Below are positions 1 to 8,060 of a stretch of DNA of 23,101 nucleotides, piece by piece. The translations under genes and the position numbers were made by a program. The notes below the pieces were generated by a model, which was given only the letters and a program-made list of their open reading frames with translations, ran no database searches and was not told the DNA's origin. This stretch comes from Desulfuromonas sp. Lineage in GTDB: Bacteria > Desulfobacterota > Desulfuromonadia > Desulfuromonadales > SZUA-401. Location of the stretch: contig PKUI01000225.1 in NCBI GenBank assembly GCA_002869605.1, positions 1 through 23,101 on the forward strand, in the 5' to 3' direction. How positions within the stretch are numbered: the stretch's first letter is position 1; every line of letters begins with the position of its first letter.

Positions 1-2
1 CG

Positions 3-578
3 GTGCAGACCCGCCTGCCGCTATCCGAGGTCAAGGTCGGTGACAGTATCGCGGTTAACGGTGCCTGCCTGACGGTTGTTTCGTCACAGGGACAGACCTT
101 TGCCGCCGATGCCTCGCCCGAGACCCTGGAGCGAACGACCCTCGGCACCTCAAGGAACGGCACGCGGGTCAACCTGGAGCGAGCCCTCTGTTTCGGTGAC
201 CGTCTCGGTGGGCACCTGGTTACAGGACACGTCGACAGCCTTGCCCAGGTCATGGCGCGCCGCCGCCAGGGAAACATGGAGGTCTTCGAGTTTAAGCTCG
301 ATGCCGGTCCATTACGTCTATTGGTCGAGAAGGGTTCGGTGGCGATCGATGGTATCAGCCTTACGGTCAACCGAGTCAATGAGGATGGGTTCAGTGTTGC
401 CATCATTCCGCATACCCTGGTGGAAACAACCCTGGTCGATCGACAGGTAGGGGATGCGGTGAATATCGAAACCGACCTGATCGGCAAGTATGTGGCGCGC
501 CTGCTCCCCGCACAGGGGCAGGATAAGGAAGCCTCGCGTTTGGACGCCGAGTTCCTTGCCCGCCACGGTTTTGTATAA
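3..578 (+). CDS. ribE: Riboflavin synthase, alpha chain (5' end cut off)
   Basis: Riboflavin synthase performs the last step of riboflavin synthesis: two molecules of 6,7-dimethyl-8-ribityllumazine dismutate to riboflavin and a pyrimidinedione in the cytoplasm. The protein consists of two lumazine-binding beta-barrel repeats. The first repeat shows GDSIAVNGACLTVV and GGHLVTGHVDS; the second shows GSVAIDGISLTVNRV, IIPHTLVETTL and the closing NIETDLIGKYVARLL. The window begins inside the gene. The visible frame opens on an internal Val codon, and the usual MFTGII-type N-terminus, roughly 35-40 residues, lies upstream. The 3' end is intact (TAA at 576-578), and ribBA starts 30 bases later, consistent with one rib operon. 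The family call is secure; only the start is unknown. Confidence 0.95.
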   Translation: MQTRLPLSEVKVGDSIAVNGACLTVVSSQGQTFAADASPETLERTTLGTSRNGTRVNLERALCFGDRLGGHLVTGHVDSLAQVMARRRQGNMEVFEFKLDAGPLRLLVEKGSVAIDGISLTVNRVNEDGFSVAIIPHTLVETTLVDRQVGDAVNIETDLIGKYVARLLPAQGQDKEASRLDAEFLARHGFV

Positions 579-608
579 CGTTTGCATTAACATGGAAGGT
601 AGTAGGTG

Positions 609-1814
609 ATGCCGATTAAAAATATCGAAGCAGCCTTGGAGGATATCCGCCAGGGGAAGATGGTCATTTTGGTCGATGACGAGGATCGCGAAAACGAGGG
701 CGACCTGGCGATGGCTGCCGAGTTCGTCACCCCCGAAGCGGTCAACTTCATGGCTACGGAGGGGCGTGGACTGATTTGCCTCTCCTTGACCGAAGGGCGC
801 GCCGATCAGCTCGATCTGCCGTTGATGGTACAAGCGAACACCTCTTCGTTCGGTACGGCCTTTACGGTATCGATCGAGGCGCGTACCGGAGTCACCACCG
901 GGATTTCTGCTGCAGACCGTGCTCGTACCATTCAGGTGGCTATCGATGATGCCTCGGTTCCGCGCGACTTGTCCCGTCCCGGGCACGTGTTTCCACTGCG
1001 TGCCAAGAAGGGTGGGGTGCTTGTCCGTGCCGGGCAGACAGAAGGTTCGGTCGATCTTGCGCGCCTGGCAGGCCTCAAGCCCTCCGGCATGATCTGTGAG
1101 ATCATGAACGAAGACGGCACCATGGCGAGGATGCCTCAGCTCAAGGAGTTCGCCAAGAAGCACGATCTGCGGATTGTGACGATCGCCGATCTGGTAGCCT
1201 ATCGGATGCGCAAGGAACTGCTGGTCCGCCGTGCCGCCGAAACGGTTTTGCCGACCCCGTTCGGTGGTGAGTTCAAGGCGATCGCCTATGAGAATGATGT
1301 CGACAAGGCCCAGCATCTGGCGCTGGTGAAGGGGGAGATCGACCCTGATAAACCGATTCTTGTTCGTGTTCACTCCGAATGCCTGACCGGTGATGTGTTC
1401 GGCTCGATGCGCTGTGATTGTGGAGATCAGCTGCATGCCGCAATGTCACAGATCGATGACGAGGGGTGTGGTGTCATTCTTTACATGCGGCAGGAGGGGC
1501 GCGGCATTGGCTTGATCAATAAGCTCAAAGCCTATGCGCTACAGGACCAGGGACATGATACCGTTGAGGCCAACGAAGCTCTCGGGTTTCAAGCCGACTT
1601 GCGCGATTACGGTATTGGTGCGCAGATCCTCAGTGAACTCGGCATCCGCAAGATTCGCCTGATGACCAATAACCCGAAGAAAATTGTCGGGCTCGAAGGG
1701 TATGGGATTTCCATCGTCGAGAGAGTGGCGATTGAAATGAAGGCAACCGGAAATAACATCAATTACCTCCGCACCAAGCGGGAAAAACTTGGCCATTTGC
1801 TGGAAAATATCTGA
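609..1814 (+). CDS. ribBA: Bifunctional DHBP synthase / GTP cyclohydrolase II
   Basis: This enzyme supplies both precursors of riboflavin: 3,4-dihydroxy-2-butanone 4-phosphate from ribulose 5-phosphate (N-terminal RibB half) and the pyrimidine from GTP (C-terminal RibA half). In the RibB half, [11 protein letters not shown] near residue 25 holds the acidic metal-binding cluster, and [12 protein letters not shown] and [12 protein letters not shown] follow. In the RibA half, the zinc site is visible as C-x10-C-x-C in [18 protein letters not shown]. It is followed by RQEGRGIGL, the DLRDYGIG active-site segment and LMTNNPKK. Length is 401 residues, normal for the fusion. I chose ATG 609 over the in-frame GTG at 606 because GGAAGG at 594-599 lies 9 bases ahead. 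It sits between ribE and ribH. Confidence 0.96.
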   Translation: MPIKNIEAALEDIRQGKMVILVDDEDRENEGDLAMAAEFVTPEAVNFMATEGRGLICLSLTEGRADQLDLPLMVQANTSSFGTAFTVSIEARTGVTTGISAADRARTIQVAIDDASVPRDLSRPGHVFPLRAKKGGVLVRAGQTEGSVDLARLAGLKPSGMICEIMNEDGTMARMPQLKEFAKKHDLRIVTIADLVAYRMRKELLVRRAAETVLPTPFGGEFKAIAYENDVDKAQHLALVKGEIDPDKPILVRVHSECLTGDVFGSMRCDCGDQLHAAMSQIDDEGCGVILYMRQEGRGIGLINKLKAYALQDQGHDTVEANEALGFQADLRDYGIGAQILSELGIRKIRLMTNNPKKIVGLEGYGISIVERVAIEMKATGNNINYLRTKREKLGHLLENI

Positions 1815-1853
1815 AGCTTTCAGTTTGGCGAACGAGTATAAAGGAGACTAACA

Positions 1854-2318
1854 ATGGGCAAGGTTCTGGAAGGAAAGCTCGACGCAACAGGTTCACGTTT
1901 CGGAATCGTCCTCGGTCGTTTCAATAGTTTCATTGGCGAGCGACTTCTCGAGGGTACCATGGATGCCTTACTGCGCCACGGTGCCGATGCCGAGCAGATT
2001 GACGTTGCCCGTGTCCCCGGGAGCTTTGAAATTCCCCTGGCAGCCAAACGTATGGCAGTCAGCGGTCGCTACGATGCGGTTATCTGCCTCGGTGCGGTTA
2101 TCCGCGGTGCAACTCCGCACTTCGATTATGTCAGCTCCGAAGTTTCCAAGGGGATCGCCTCGGTAAGCCTCGACAGTAACGTGCCGATCGCCTTCGGTGT
2201 ATTGACCACTGATACGGTCGAACAGGCGGTTGAGCGTGCCGGGACCAAGGCTGGCAATAAAGGTTTCGATGCCGCGCTGAGTGCGATTGAAATGGTCAAC
2301 CTGCTCAAGGCTCTGTAA
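1854..2318 (+). CDS. ribH: 6,7-dimethyl-8-ribityllumazine synthase
   Basis: Lumazine synthase condenses the two products of the RibBA pathway branches into 6,7-dimethyl-8-ribityllumazine, the substrate of RibE, and normally forms an icosahedral or pentameric shell in the cytoplasm. The 154-residue length is typical. Family landmarks are GRFNSFI near the N-terminus, [25 protein letters not shown] (containing the general-base His), [11 protein letters not shown], and the C-terminal [11 protein letters not shown], which contacts the phosphate of the butanone substrate. An AAAGGAG ribosome site precedes the ATG by about 7 bases. The nusB start is only two bases beyond the stop, so ribH and nusB are probably co-translated, an arrangement common in bacteria. 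Confidence 0.97.
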   Translation: MGKVLEGKLDATGSRFGIVLGRFNSFIGERLLEGTMDALLRHGADAEQIDVARVPGSFEIPLAAKRMAVSGRYDAVICLGAVIRGATPHFDYVSSEVSKGIASVSLDSNVPIAFGVLTTDTVEQAVERAGTKAGNKGFDAALSAIEMVNLLKAL

Positions 2319-2320
2319 AT

Positions 2321-2785
2321 ATGATTAAGGGTGGAAGACGTCAGGCTAGGGAGCTTGCGGTTAAGTTTCTTTACGGGCAGCCGCCGGCAATGGAACTTGA
2401 TAAATCGCTAATGGACTATTGGCAGAATTTTCGTTTTGCCGCCGATGAGCTTGGCGATGTGGTTGATGATGAGTTGCCTCTTGACGCTGACGTGGTGGCG
2501 TTCACCGAGACACTATCACGTGGCTCGGTGGTGCATCGTGATGAGATTGATAAGGTCATCGCAGGGACCTCCAATAACTGGTCTGTTGAGCGCATGGCAA
2601 AAGTCGATCTGGCGATTCTCCGGTTGGCGGTTTATGAACTGCTCTATACACCGGAGACCCCGGTGCGTGTCGTGATCAATGAGGCTATAGAAATCGGCAA
2701 GCGTTTCGGTACCGGTGAATCCTCCAGTTTTTTAAATGGCATTCTCGATCGTATTGCTCATCAGGTGCGCAAGGAGGACAAGTGA
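2321..2785 (+). CDS. nusB: Transcription antitermination factor NusB
   Basis: NusB with S10 (NusE) binds boxA RNA and supports antitermination in rRNA operons. The 154-residue protein is all-helical by composition and shows the N-terminal GGRRQARELAVKFLYG, the middle NNWSVERMAKVDLAILRLAVYEL and the C-terminal VVINEAIEIGKRFGTGESSSFLNGILD, all diagnostic of the family. It begins two bases after the ribH stop. It ends in an AGTGA overlap in which the next gene starts (GTG 2782) inside its stop codon. The last codons encode KEDK, and the AAGGAGG embedded at 2771-2777 serves as the ribosome site of the downstream gene. Linkage to ribH is widespread in bacteria. Confidence 0.96.
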   Translation: MIKGGRRQARELAVKFLYGQPPAMELDKSLMDYWQNFRFAADELGDVVDDELPLDADVVAFTETLSRGSVVHRDEIDKVIAGTSNNWSVERMAKVDLAILRLAVYELLYTPETPVRVVINEAIEIGKRFGTGESSSFLNGILDRIAHQVRKEDK

Positions 2786-3249
2786 AGTCGCAGCTTCAGG
2801 TGCTCGATCTGCCTGTCGATCGTATCGAGAGTCCACTTGTCGCAGTACCGTTCTTTAGTGACCAGCGTCCTCTGGAGGGGCCTGTGGCACTTCTCGACTG
2901 GCGTCTTGATGGCATGCTCACGGCCCAACTTGTCGCAGGACAAACGCGCGGAGATGCCGGCGACCGTTATCTTGTCAAGGCTAACCATAAGGTAACGGCG
3001 GAGTGGGTGTTGTTTGTCGGTTGTGGTCCCTGTCCCTCTTCGGACAAGTCGGCAGCTGAATCAGTCGTTGCTGAACTGTTGGCGACGGCATTGCAGGCCG
3101 GTTTCAGTCAGGTGGCTCTTGGTCTGCCGGTCGAATCGCGTGAACGTCTGGTGGTGTGGCAGGAAGTCCTTGAATCAGCGTTAAAGTCGCCCGATGCCAA
3201 ACGACTGCATTGCCAGTTGGCCGCTTGTGATCCTGCGATTTATAGTTAG
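2782..3249 (+). CDS. Stand-alone M17 leucyl aminopeptidase N-terminal-domain-like protein
   Basis: The 155-residue product has no catalytic metallopeptidase region. Its sequence nevertheless follows the pattern of the N-terminal domain of M17 leucyl aminopeptidases (PepA type): a strand ending in VPFFSDQRPL, then ALLDWRLDGMLTAQLV, a Gly-rich GQTRGDAGDRYLVK, and a buried strand WVLFVGCGP, which corresponds to the RILLIGCG strand of PepA, then helix SAAESVVAELLATAL. In PepA this domain governs hexamer assembly and DNA binding. What it does on its own is unknown; I infer a scaffold or binding role. GTG 2782 is the start because AAGGAGG (2771-2777) lies 4 bases before it and the GTGA overlap with nusB suggests coupling. 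A truncated pepA is an alternative, but the ORF ends cleanly and no pepA remnant follows. Confidence 0.75.
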   Translation: MKSQLQVLDLPVDRIESPLVAVPFFSDQRPLEGPVALLDWRLDGMLTAQLVAGQTRGDAGDRYLVKANHKVTAEWVLFVGCGPCPSSDKSAAESVVAELLATALQAGFSQVALGLPVESRERLVVWQEVLESALKSPDAKRLHCQLAACDPAIYS

Positions 3250-3299
3250 TCGTCTATTTTAATCCTTTTAATACGTTACTTATTACTTCGAGGAATGGT

Positions 3300-4613
3300 A
3301 TGCAGAAACAGATTAACGTCGCTTTGCTCGGCTTCGGCACCGTCGGTACCGGGGTGGTTAAGATTCTGCAGGATAACGGTGAGCTGCTGGAACAGCGTGT
3401 TGGGGCCAATCTGCGGCTTAAGAAGGTCATTGACCTTGATACCACCACCGACCGTGGCGTGGTTCTTCCCGATGGGGTGCTCAGCGATAACATCGAGGAC
3501 GTCTTTGACGACCAGGAAATCGATGTTGTTATCGAGCTGATTGGTGGTTATGAGCCGGCCCGGACCTTTGTGCTGCGCAGTATCGCTGCGGGTAAACACA
3601 TCGTAACCGCCAACAAGGCCTTGCTGGCCCTGCATGGGGAAGAGATCTTTGCCGCGGCAGAAGAGCAAGGCGTTTCCGTGATGTATGAGGCGTCCGTCGG
3701 TGGCGGGATACCGATCATTACATCATTGCTCGAAAATCTTGGTGCCAACCGATTCAATGCGGTGTTCGGTATCCTTAACGGCACCTGTAACTACATTTTG
3801 ACCCGCATGACACGTGAAGGGTCGGAGTTCGCTACGATTCTCAAGGACGCTCAGCAACTCGGCTATGCCGAGGCCGACCCGACCTTCGATGTCGAGGGGG
3901 TCGATACCGCGCATAAGCTCGCGTTGCTGGTGCAACTCTGTTTCAATACCCGCATCCCGTTCGAAAGCATTTACACCGAAGGGATCAGCGATATCTCGCC
4001 TCTCGATATCCAGTTCGCTGAGCAATTCGGCTACCGCATCAAATTGCTGGCTATCGGCAAGCGTGGCGAGAAGGGGATCGAGGCGCGCGTGCATCCGACA
4101 ATGGTGCCTGATAACTATCCGCTCGCCGAGGTTCACGATGTGTTCAATGCCGTGCGTGTGGTCGGTGATTACGTCGGTCCGGTGATGCTCTATGGGCAGG
4201 GTGCCGGCATGGAAGCGACCGGCAGCGCGGTTGTCGGTGATGTGATGGCGGTTGCACGTAACGTACTTTCCGGAACCGGGTTGCGGACTCCGTCTCGCGG
4301 CATCTCTCCTGAGCACATCGGTGACCTGCCGATCTGCCCGATGGAGGATATTGTCAGTCACTACTATCTGCGTTTCGCTGCGCTCGATCAGCCTGGCGTT
4401 CTGGCCCAGATCTCGAGCATCCTCGGTGAATACAACATCAGTATTACCTCGATGATTCAGCCGGAGCGCAAGGTCGGTAAGGCGGTTCCGATTGTTATCA
4501 TGACCCATGATGCACGGGAGGAAGATATTAACGCGGCACTCAAGAAAATTGACGAATTGTCGGTGATCGTTGATCGTACCCGTCTGATTCGGATCGAGAA
4601 CGAACTCGACTGA
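3300..4613 (+). CDS. hom: Homoserine dehydrogenase
   Basis: This enzyme reduces aspartate 4-semialdehyde to homoserine with NAD(P)H, the branch point toward threonine and methionine. The 437-residue protein has three parts. The N-terminal Rossmann domain carries GFGTVGTG at residues 11-18. The catalytic and dimerisation region contains VTANKALLA, EASVGGGIPII, GILNGTCNYIL and DPTFDVEGVDTAHKLALL, with the conserved Asp and Lys. The C-terminal ACT domain starts around HYYLRFAALDQPGVLAQIS and is the usual site of feedback inhibition by threonine. GAGGA at 3290-3294 is 5 bases before the ATG. It is monofunctional, with no aspartate kinase part. A 50-base gap separates it from the preceding gene, in which I see no convincing promoter. 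Confidence 0.96.
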   Translation: MQKQINVALLGFGTVGTGVVKILQDNGELLEQRVGANLRLKKVIDLDTTTDRGVVLPDGVLSDNIEDVFDDQEIDVVIELIGGYEPARTFVLRSIAAGKHIVTANKALLALHGEEIFAAAEEQGVSVMYEASVGGGIPIITSLLENLGANRFNAVFGILNGTCNYILTRMTREGSEFATILKDAQQLGYAEADPTFDVEGVDTAHKLALLVQLCFNTRIPFESIYTEGISDISPLDIQFAEQFGYRIKLLAIGKRGEKGIEARVHPTMVPDNYPLAEVHDVFNAVRVVGDYVGPVMLYGQGAGMEATGSAVVGDVMAVARNVLSGTGLRTPSRGISPEHIGDLPICPMEDIVSHYYLRFAALDQPGVLAQISSILGEYNISITSMIQPERKVGKAVPIVIMTHDAREEDINAALKKIDELSVIVDRTRLIRIENELD

Positions 4614-4655
4614 AATAGGAACTTTTTGTCAGGAGAAAAATAGCGGATAAAGTGC

Positions 4656-4683
4656 TTGACATTACTAGCGCTTGTCTGTTAAT
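4656..4683 (+). promoter_or_regulatory. Sigma-70-type promoter for tRNA-Val
   Basis: A perfect TTGACA -35 hexamer (4656-4661) is followed 16 bases later by GTTAAT (4678-4683, four of six matches to TATAAT). The predicted transcript would begin around 4690, some 15 bases before the mature tRNA. The strong -35 and the position directly ahead of the tRNA support it; the -10 is mediocre. Confidence 0.6.
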
Positions 4684-4704
4684 TCTTACCGGCATTTTTG
4701 GTGT

Positions 4705-4779
<75 letters not shown>

Positions 4780-4806
4780 TTTATTTGACAACTACACCAT
4801 GTGCAC

Positions 4807-4830
4807 GAGGCATCCCCGGATGCCTCTTTT
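4807..4830 (+). terminator. Intrinsic terminator-like hairpin between tRNA-Val and thrS
   Basis: The arms GAGGCATC (4807-4814) and GATGCCTC (4819-4826) pair perfectly around a CCCG loop and are followed by TTTT. This is probably the terminator of the tRNA-Val transcript. Because it lies only 20 bases before the thrS start, it could also act in the thrS leader. Confidence 0.65.
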
Positions 4831-4849
4831 CGTTCGTGGAGAGTGATGT

Positions 4850-6766
4850 ATGGCTGAAGTATCGATCCAATTGCCCGATGGCTCCGAGCGCCAATACCCC
4901 GAAGGGGTCGAAGCGCTGCAGGTCGCCAAGGATATCAGTGAAGGTCTTGCGCGTGCTGCGGTCGCGGTCAGGGTCGATGGTGAAATGCGTGACCTGAGTG
5001 TGAAGCTTGAGCACGACAGTCGTCTCGAGATCATTACCGACAAGAGCAATGAGGGGCTTGATCTGTTGCGTCACTCGGCTGCGCACCTGATGGCCCAGGC
5101 AGTCAAACACCTGTATGGCGACAAGGTGCAGGTGACCATCGGTCCGTCGATCGATAACGGCTTCTATTACGATTTCTACAGCCCCGAACATACCTTCTCC
5201 CCGGACGATTTCGAAACGATCGAGGCGAAGATGACCGAGCTCGCCAAGGCGGATCAAAAAATCGAGCGTCAGGAGCTTTCGCGCGACGAGGCGATTGCGC
5301 TGTTCAAGTCGATGGGGGAGGATTACAAGGTCGAACTGATCGAAGACCTTGATGCCCCGAAGGTCTCGATCTATCGCCAGGGCGACTTCTGTGACTTGTG
5401 TCGCGGACCGCACCTGCCGTCGACCGGGCGCATCAAGGCTTTCAAGCTGACCAGCGTCGCCGGTGCCTACTGGCGAGGTGATGAGAAGAACGCCATGCTG
5501 CAGCGCCTCTACGCCACCGCTTGGCCTGACAAGAAGGCCCTCAAGCAGTACCTGCAGAGGCTCGAGGAGGCACGCAAGCGTGACCACCGTAAGCTCGGCA
5601 AGGAACTCGACCTGTTCTCCTTTAACGAGGAAGCCGGCGCCGGCCTGGTGATCTGGCACCCCAAGGGCGCGCTGCTGCGCACCCTGCTCGAGGATTTCGA
5701 GCGCCGCGAGCATCTCAAGCGCGGTTACGATATCGTCATGGGTCCGCAGATCCTGCGCACCGACCTCTGGAAGACCTCCGGCCACTACGAAAACTACCGC
5801 GAGAACATGTATTTCACCGAGGTCGATGAACAGAGCTACGGCATCAAGCCGATGAACTGTCTCGCCCACATGCTGATCTACAAGTCGCAGATCCGTTCCT
5901 ACCGCGACCTGCCGCTCCGTTTTTTCGAGCTTGGCACGGTGCATCGCCACGAAAAGTCCGGCGTGCTGCACGGCCTGCTGCGCGTGCGTGGTTTTACTCA
6001 GGACGACGCGCATATTCTCTGTATGCCCGAACAGCTCGACGGCGAGATCAAGGGGGTTCTCAAGTTCGTCCAGGATGTGATGGCGATCTTCGGCTTTGAC
6101 TACGAACTCGAGATCTCGACCCGTCCGGAGAAGTCGATCGGTAGCGATGCCGATTGGGAGCGTGCAACGAGCGCTCTTTTGTTGGCACTTAAGGACAGCG
6201 GACTGCCGTTTGAGATCAACGAAGGGGACGGCGCTTTCTACGGTCCGAAGATCGATATCAAGCTGACTGACGCCCTTGACAGGAAATGGCAGTGTGCTAC
6301 AATCCAGTGCGATTTTACCCTGCCCGAACGCTTCGATCTTACTTATGTCGGCGCAGACGGTGAACGCCATCGCCCTGTAATGGTCCATCGGGTCATCCTC
6401 GGGGCGATTGAACGTTTTATCGGGGTGCTCATCGAGCATTATGCCGGCAGTTTTCCGCTTTGGCTGTCGCCTGTACAGGCAGTGGTGATGAATGTCACCG
6501 ATAACCAGCGAGATTATGCCGAGCAGGTATTCAACGACCTGCGCGCTGCCGGTGTTCGAGTTCAGAAAGATTTCCGTAACGAGAAGCTCGGCTTTAAGAT
6601 ACGTGAAGCGCAAATGCAGAAGGTCCCTTACATGCTGGTCATCGGGGATCGTGAAATGGAAGAGGCCAAGGTTACGCCGCGCTACAAGGATGGCAAGAAC
6701 CTTGACTCCATGACGTGCGACGCTTTTGTCCAGCTTGTACTGGATGAGTGTCGCGACTATCGCTAG
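4850..6766 (+). CDS. thrS: Threonyl-tRNA synthetase
   Basis: ThrRS charges tRNA-Thr and removes mis-attached serine. The 638-residue protein has the full bacterial architecture. It has a TGS domain (about 1-63), then the SAD editing domain with HSAAH (H75, H79) and CDLCRGPH (C184, H188). The class II core contains the catalytic zinc ligands C337 (MNCLAHM), H388 (DDAHILC) and H513 (MVHRVILG). Motif 2 is [20 protein letters not shown] and motif 3 [16 protein letters not shown]. The C-terminal anticodon-binding domain begins near [12 protein letters not shown] at 4838-4841 precedes ATG 4850 by 8 bases. Nothing catalytic is missing. It heads the thrS-infC-rpmI-rplT-pheS-pheT-ihfA cluster that is widely conserved in Proteobacteria, and the infC ribosome site overlaps its stop codon. 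Confidence 0.98.
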   Translation: MAEVSIQLPDGSERQYPEGVEALQVAKDISEGLARAAVAVRVDGEMRDLSVKLEHDSRLEIITDKSNEGLDLLRHSAAHLMAQAVKHLYGDKVQVTIGPSIDNGFYYDFYSPEHTFSPDDFETIEAKMTELAKADQKIERQELSRDEAIALFKSMGEDYKVELIEDLDAPKVSIYRQGDFCDLCRGPHLPSTGRIKAFKLTSVAGAYWRGDEKNAMLQRLYATAWPDKKALKQYLQRLEEARKRDHRKLGKELDLFSFNEEAGAGLVIWHPKGALLRTLLEDFERREHLKRGYDIVMGPQILRTDLWKTSGHYENYRENMYFTEVDEQSYGIKPMNCLAHMLIYKSQIRSYRDLPLRFFELGTVHRHEKSGVLHGLLRVRGFTQDDAHILCMPEQLDGEIKGVLKFVQDVMAIFGFDYELEISTRPEKSIGSDADWERATSALLLALKDSGLPFEINEGDGAFYGPKIDIKLTDALDRKWQCATIQCDFTLPERFDLTYVGADGERHRPVMVHRVILGAIERFIGVLIEHYAGSFPLWLSPVQAVVMNVTDNQRDYAEQVFNDLRAAGVRVQKDFRNEKLGFKIREAQMQKVPYMLVIGDREMEEAKVTPRYKDGKNLDSMTCDAFVQLVLDECRDYR

Positions 6767-6780
6767 GAGGATTCGTCATA
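6765..6780 (+). promoter_or_regulatory. Ribosome binding site and AUA start codon of infC
   Basis: A perfect AGGAGG (6765-6770), overlapping the thrS stop, sits 7 bases ahead of ATA at 6778-6780. From that codon the frame reads M-AKQETNINRAIRARQVRV, matching the normal IF3 N-terminus. No ATG, GTG or TTG lies at suitable spacing. The only upstream GTG in frame (6748) is inside thrS with no good ribosome site and would put the AGGAGG inside the coding region. Confidence 0.75.
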
Positions 6781-7293
6781 GCTAAGCAAGAGACCAACAT
6801 TAACCGGGCTATACGCGCTCGGCAAGTTCGCGTTATTGATGACGAGGGTGAACAGCTCGGTATTCTTAACACCGATGAGGCCCTGACGATCGCCGAGGAG
6901 AGAGGACTCGACCTGGTCGAAGTTTCTCCAAACGCTGAGCCTCCTGTTTGCAGGATCATGGATTACGGCAAATACAAGTATCAGCAGAGTAAGAAACTTG
7001 CTGAGGCTAAGAAAAAAGCGGCTCGCGTTGAACTCAAGGAAGTCAAGATGCGGCCCAAGACCGAAACGCATGACTTTCTGACCAAGGTCAAGCATGCCAG
7101 ACGTTTTCTTGAAGAAGGAAACAAGGTCAAGGTCACGGTCATGTTCCGAGGCCGTGAGCAGTCGCACCCTGAACTCGGTCTGGCGCAGTTGGACAAATTT
7201 GTAGAAGCGATTAAGGATATCGGGGCGGTTGAATCATCTCCGAGTCGCATGGGGCGCTTCATGCATATGGTTGTCGCACCAATCAAGAAATAA
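6778..7293 (+). CDS. infC: Translation initiation factor IF-3, with AUA start
   Basis: IF3 binds the 30S subunit, prevents premature 50S joining and rejects non-standard start codons and wrong initiator tRNA. At 171 residues the length is normal. The N-terminal domain shows INRAIRARQVRVIDDEGEQL and the linker-proximal PPVCRIMDYGKYKYQQSKK. The C-terminal domain shows LKEVKMRPKTETHDF, ARRFLEEGNKVKVTVMFRGRE and the closing MGRFMHMVVAPIKK. The start is assigned to ATA 6778 on ribosome-site spacing and protein alignment from memory. E. coli infC uses AUU, and a rare start lets IF3 repress its own translation; I infer the same logic here. Starting at GTG 6748 would add ten atypical residues. The gene lies between thrS and rpmI. 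Confidence 0.93.
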   Translation: MAKQETNINRAIRARQVRVIDDEGEQLGILNTDEALTIAEERGLDLVEVSPNAEPPVCRIMDYGKYKYQQSKKLAEAKKKAARVELKEVKMRPKTETHDFLTKVKHARRFLEEGNKVKVTVMFRGREQSHPELGLAQLDKFVEAIKDIGAVESSPSRMGRFMHMVVAPIKK

Positions 7294-7327
7294 TCATCTC
7301 GGATAGAGATCAGAAGGAGATAGTAAC

Positions 7328-7525
7328 ATGCCTAAAATCAAGACCAATCGTGGCGCCGCCAAGCGCTTTCGTAAGACCGGCACCGGCCGTGTCCGTCGTA
7401 ACAAGGCTTTTACCAGTCACATCCTGACCAAGAAGAGCACCAAGCGCAAACGTAACCTGCGTAGCTCAACTCTGGTCGCCAAGGCAGATGAGCGCAACAT
7501 TTCGCGTCTGATTCCTTACCTGTAA
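7328..7525 (+). CDS. rpmI: 50S ribosomal protein L35
   Basis: L35 is a small basic protein of the large subunit. The 65-residue sequence shows the family signatures [20 protein letters not shown] near the start, [20 protein letters not shown] in the middle and the C-terminal [21 protein letters not shown] stands about 7 bases ahead of the ATG. It lies 34 bases after infC and 88 bases before rplT, the standard infC-rpmI-rplT order. In E. coli this unit is repressed at translation by L20. The spacer after rpmI holds a GC-rich potential hairpin (about 7544-7568, eight pairs including two G-U) without a U-tract. I cannot tell whether it takes part in such control. Confidence 0.97.
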   Translation: MPKIKTNRGAAKRFRKTGTGRVRRNKAFTSHILTKKSTKRKRNLRSSTLVAKADERNISRLIPYL

Positions 7526-7613
7526 AGATTGTTTCGTTGTGAACCGGGGGGCCAGGCTCCTCCTCCGGATCCAACTAGCGCGTATGCGCAAATACACCTA
7601 GAAGGAGAAAGAG

Positions 7614-7967
7614 ATGCCTAGAGTAAAAGGTGGGTTCAAGACCCGTCGTCGTCGTAACAAGGTTCTTAAGCTGGCCAAAGGGTACCGTGGTGCCCGTGGT
7701 AAACTGTTTCGCAGTGCTACCGAGGCCGTAGATCGTGCCCTGAATTATGCGTTCCGTGACCGTCGCGTCAAGAAGCGTGATTTCCGTGCACTCTGGATTG
7801 CTCGTATCAATGCCGCAGCTCGTGAGAATGGCATGTCGTACAGCCGTCTTGTTCATGGTCTTAAAAAGGCCGATGTTGCCCTGGATAGGAAGATTCTGGC
7901 ACAGCTTGCGGTGGTTGATCCTCAGGCCTTTGCGCAGATCGTCGAGACTGCCAAGGCCCAGAAGTAA
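7614..7967 (+). CDS. rplT: 50S ribosomal protein L20
   Basis: L20 binds 23S rRNA early in large-subunit assembly and in several bacteria represses its own operon. The 117-residue, strongly basic product shows the typical start [20 protein letters not shown], then [35 protein letters not shown] and [19 protein letters not shown]. Length and ends agree with the family. AGAAGGAGA lies about 6 bases ahead of the ATG. A strong intrinsic terminator begins 19 bases after the stop, so the infC-rpmI-rplT transcript probably ends here for the most part. Confidence 0.98.
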   Translation: MPRVKGGFKTRRRRNKVLKLAKGYRGARGKLFRSATEAVDRALNYAFRDRRVKKRDFRALWIARINAAARENGMSYSRLVHGLKKADVALDRKILAQLAVVDPQAFAQIVETAKAQK

Positions 7968-7985
7968 GCACGCAATACGATCGAC

Positions 7986-8019
7986 AAAAAGATGGGGTCT
8001 TGACCCCATCTTTTTTTTT
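7986..8019 (+). terminator. Strong intrinsic terminator after rplT
   Basis: The arms GATGGGGT (7991-7998) and ACCCCATC (8003-8010) pair perfectly around CTTG. The hairpin is flanked by a run of A on the left and a nine-T tract on the right, so it could work from either strand. A second, weaker hairpin (8027-8046, seven pairs with one G-U) follows just before the pheS ribosome site. Confidence 0.9.
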
Positions 8020-8060
8020 ATTTTTTCGGCAGGGGTTGTCCTGCTGCGACAGGCGAGGCA

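Noticed and set aside
318..1436. 372-codon minus-strand open frame across ribE and ribBA
   Set aside because: It spans two well-supported + strand genes and the gap between them, with no family resemblance.
4785..4790. TTGACA as the -35 of a thrS promoter
   Set aside because: No acceptable -10 hexamer is found 15-19 bases downstream; that place is occupied by the GC-rich terminator hairpin.
4781..6613. 610-codon open frame on the minus strand opposite thrS
   Set aside because: It is fully antisense to a clear ThrRS with all catalytic residues, and its translation resembles no family. GC-rich codon usage of thrS leaves the opposite frame open by chance.
6748..6777. GTG 6748 as the infC start
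   Set aside because: It would add ten residues atypical of IF3 and place the perfect AGGAGG inside the coding region. It has no good ribosome site of its own.
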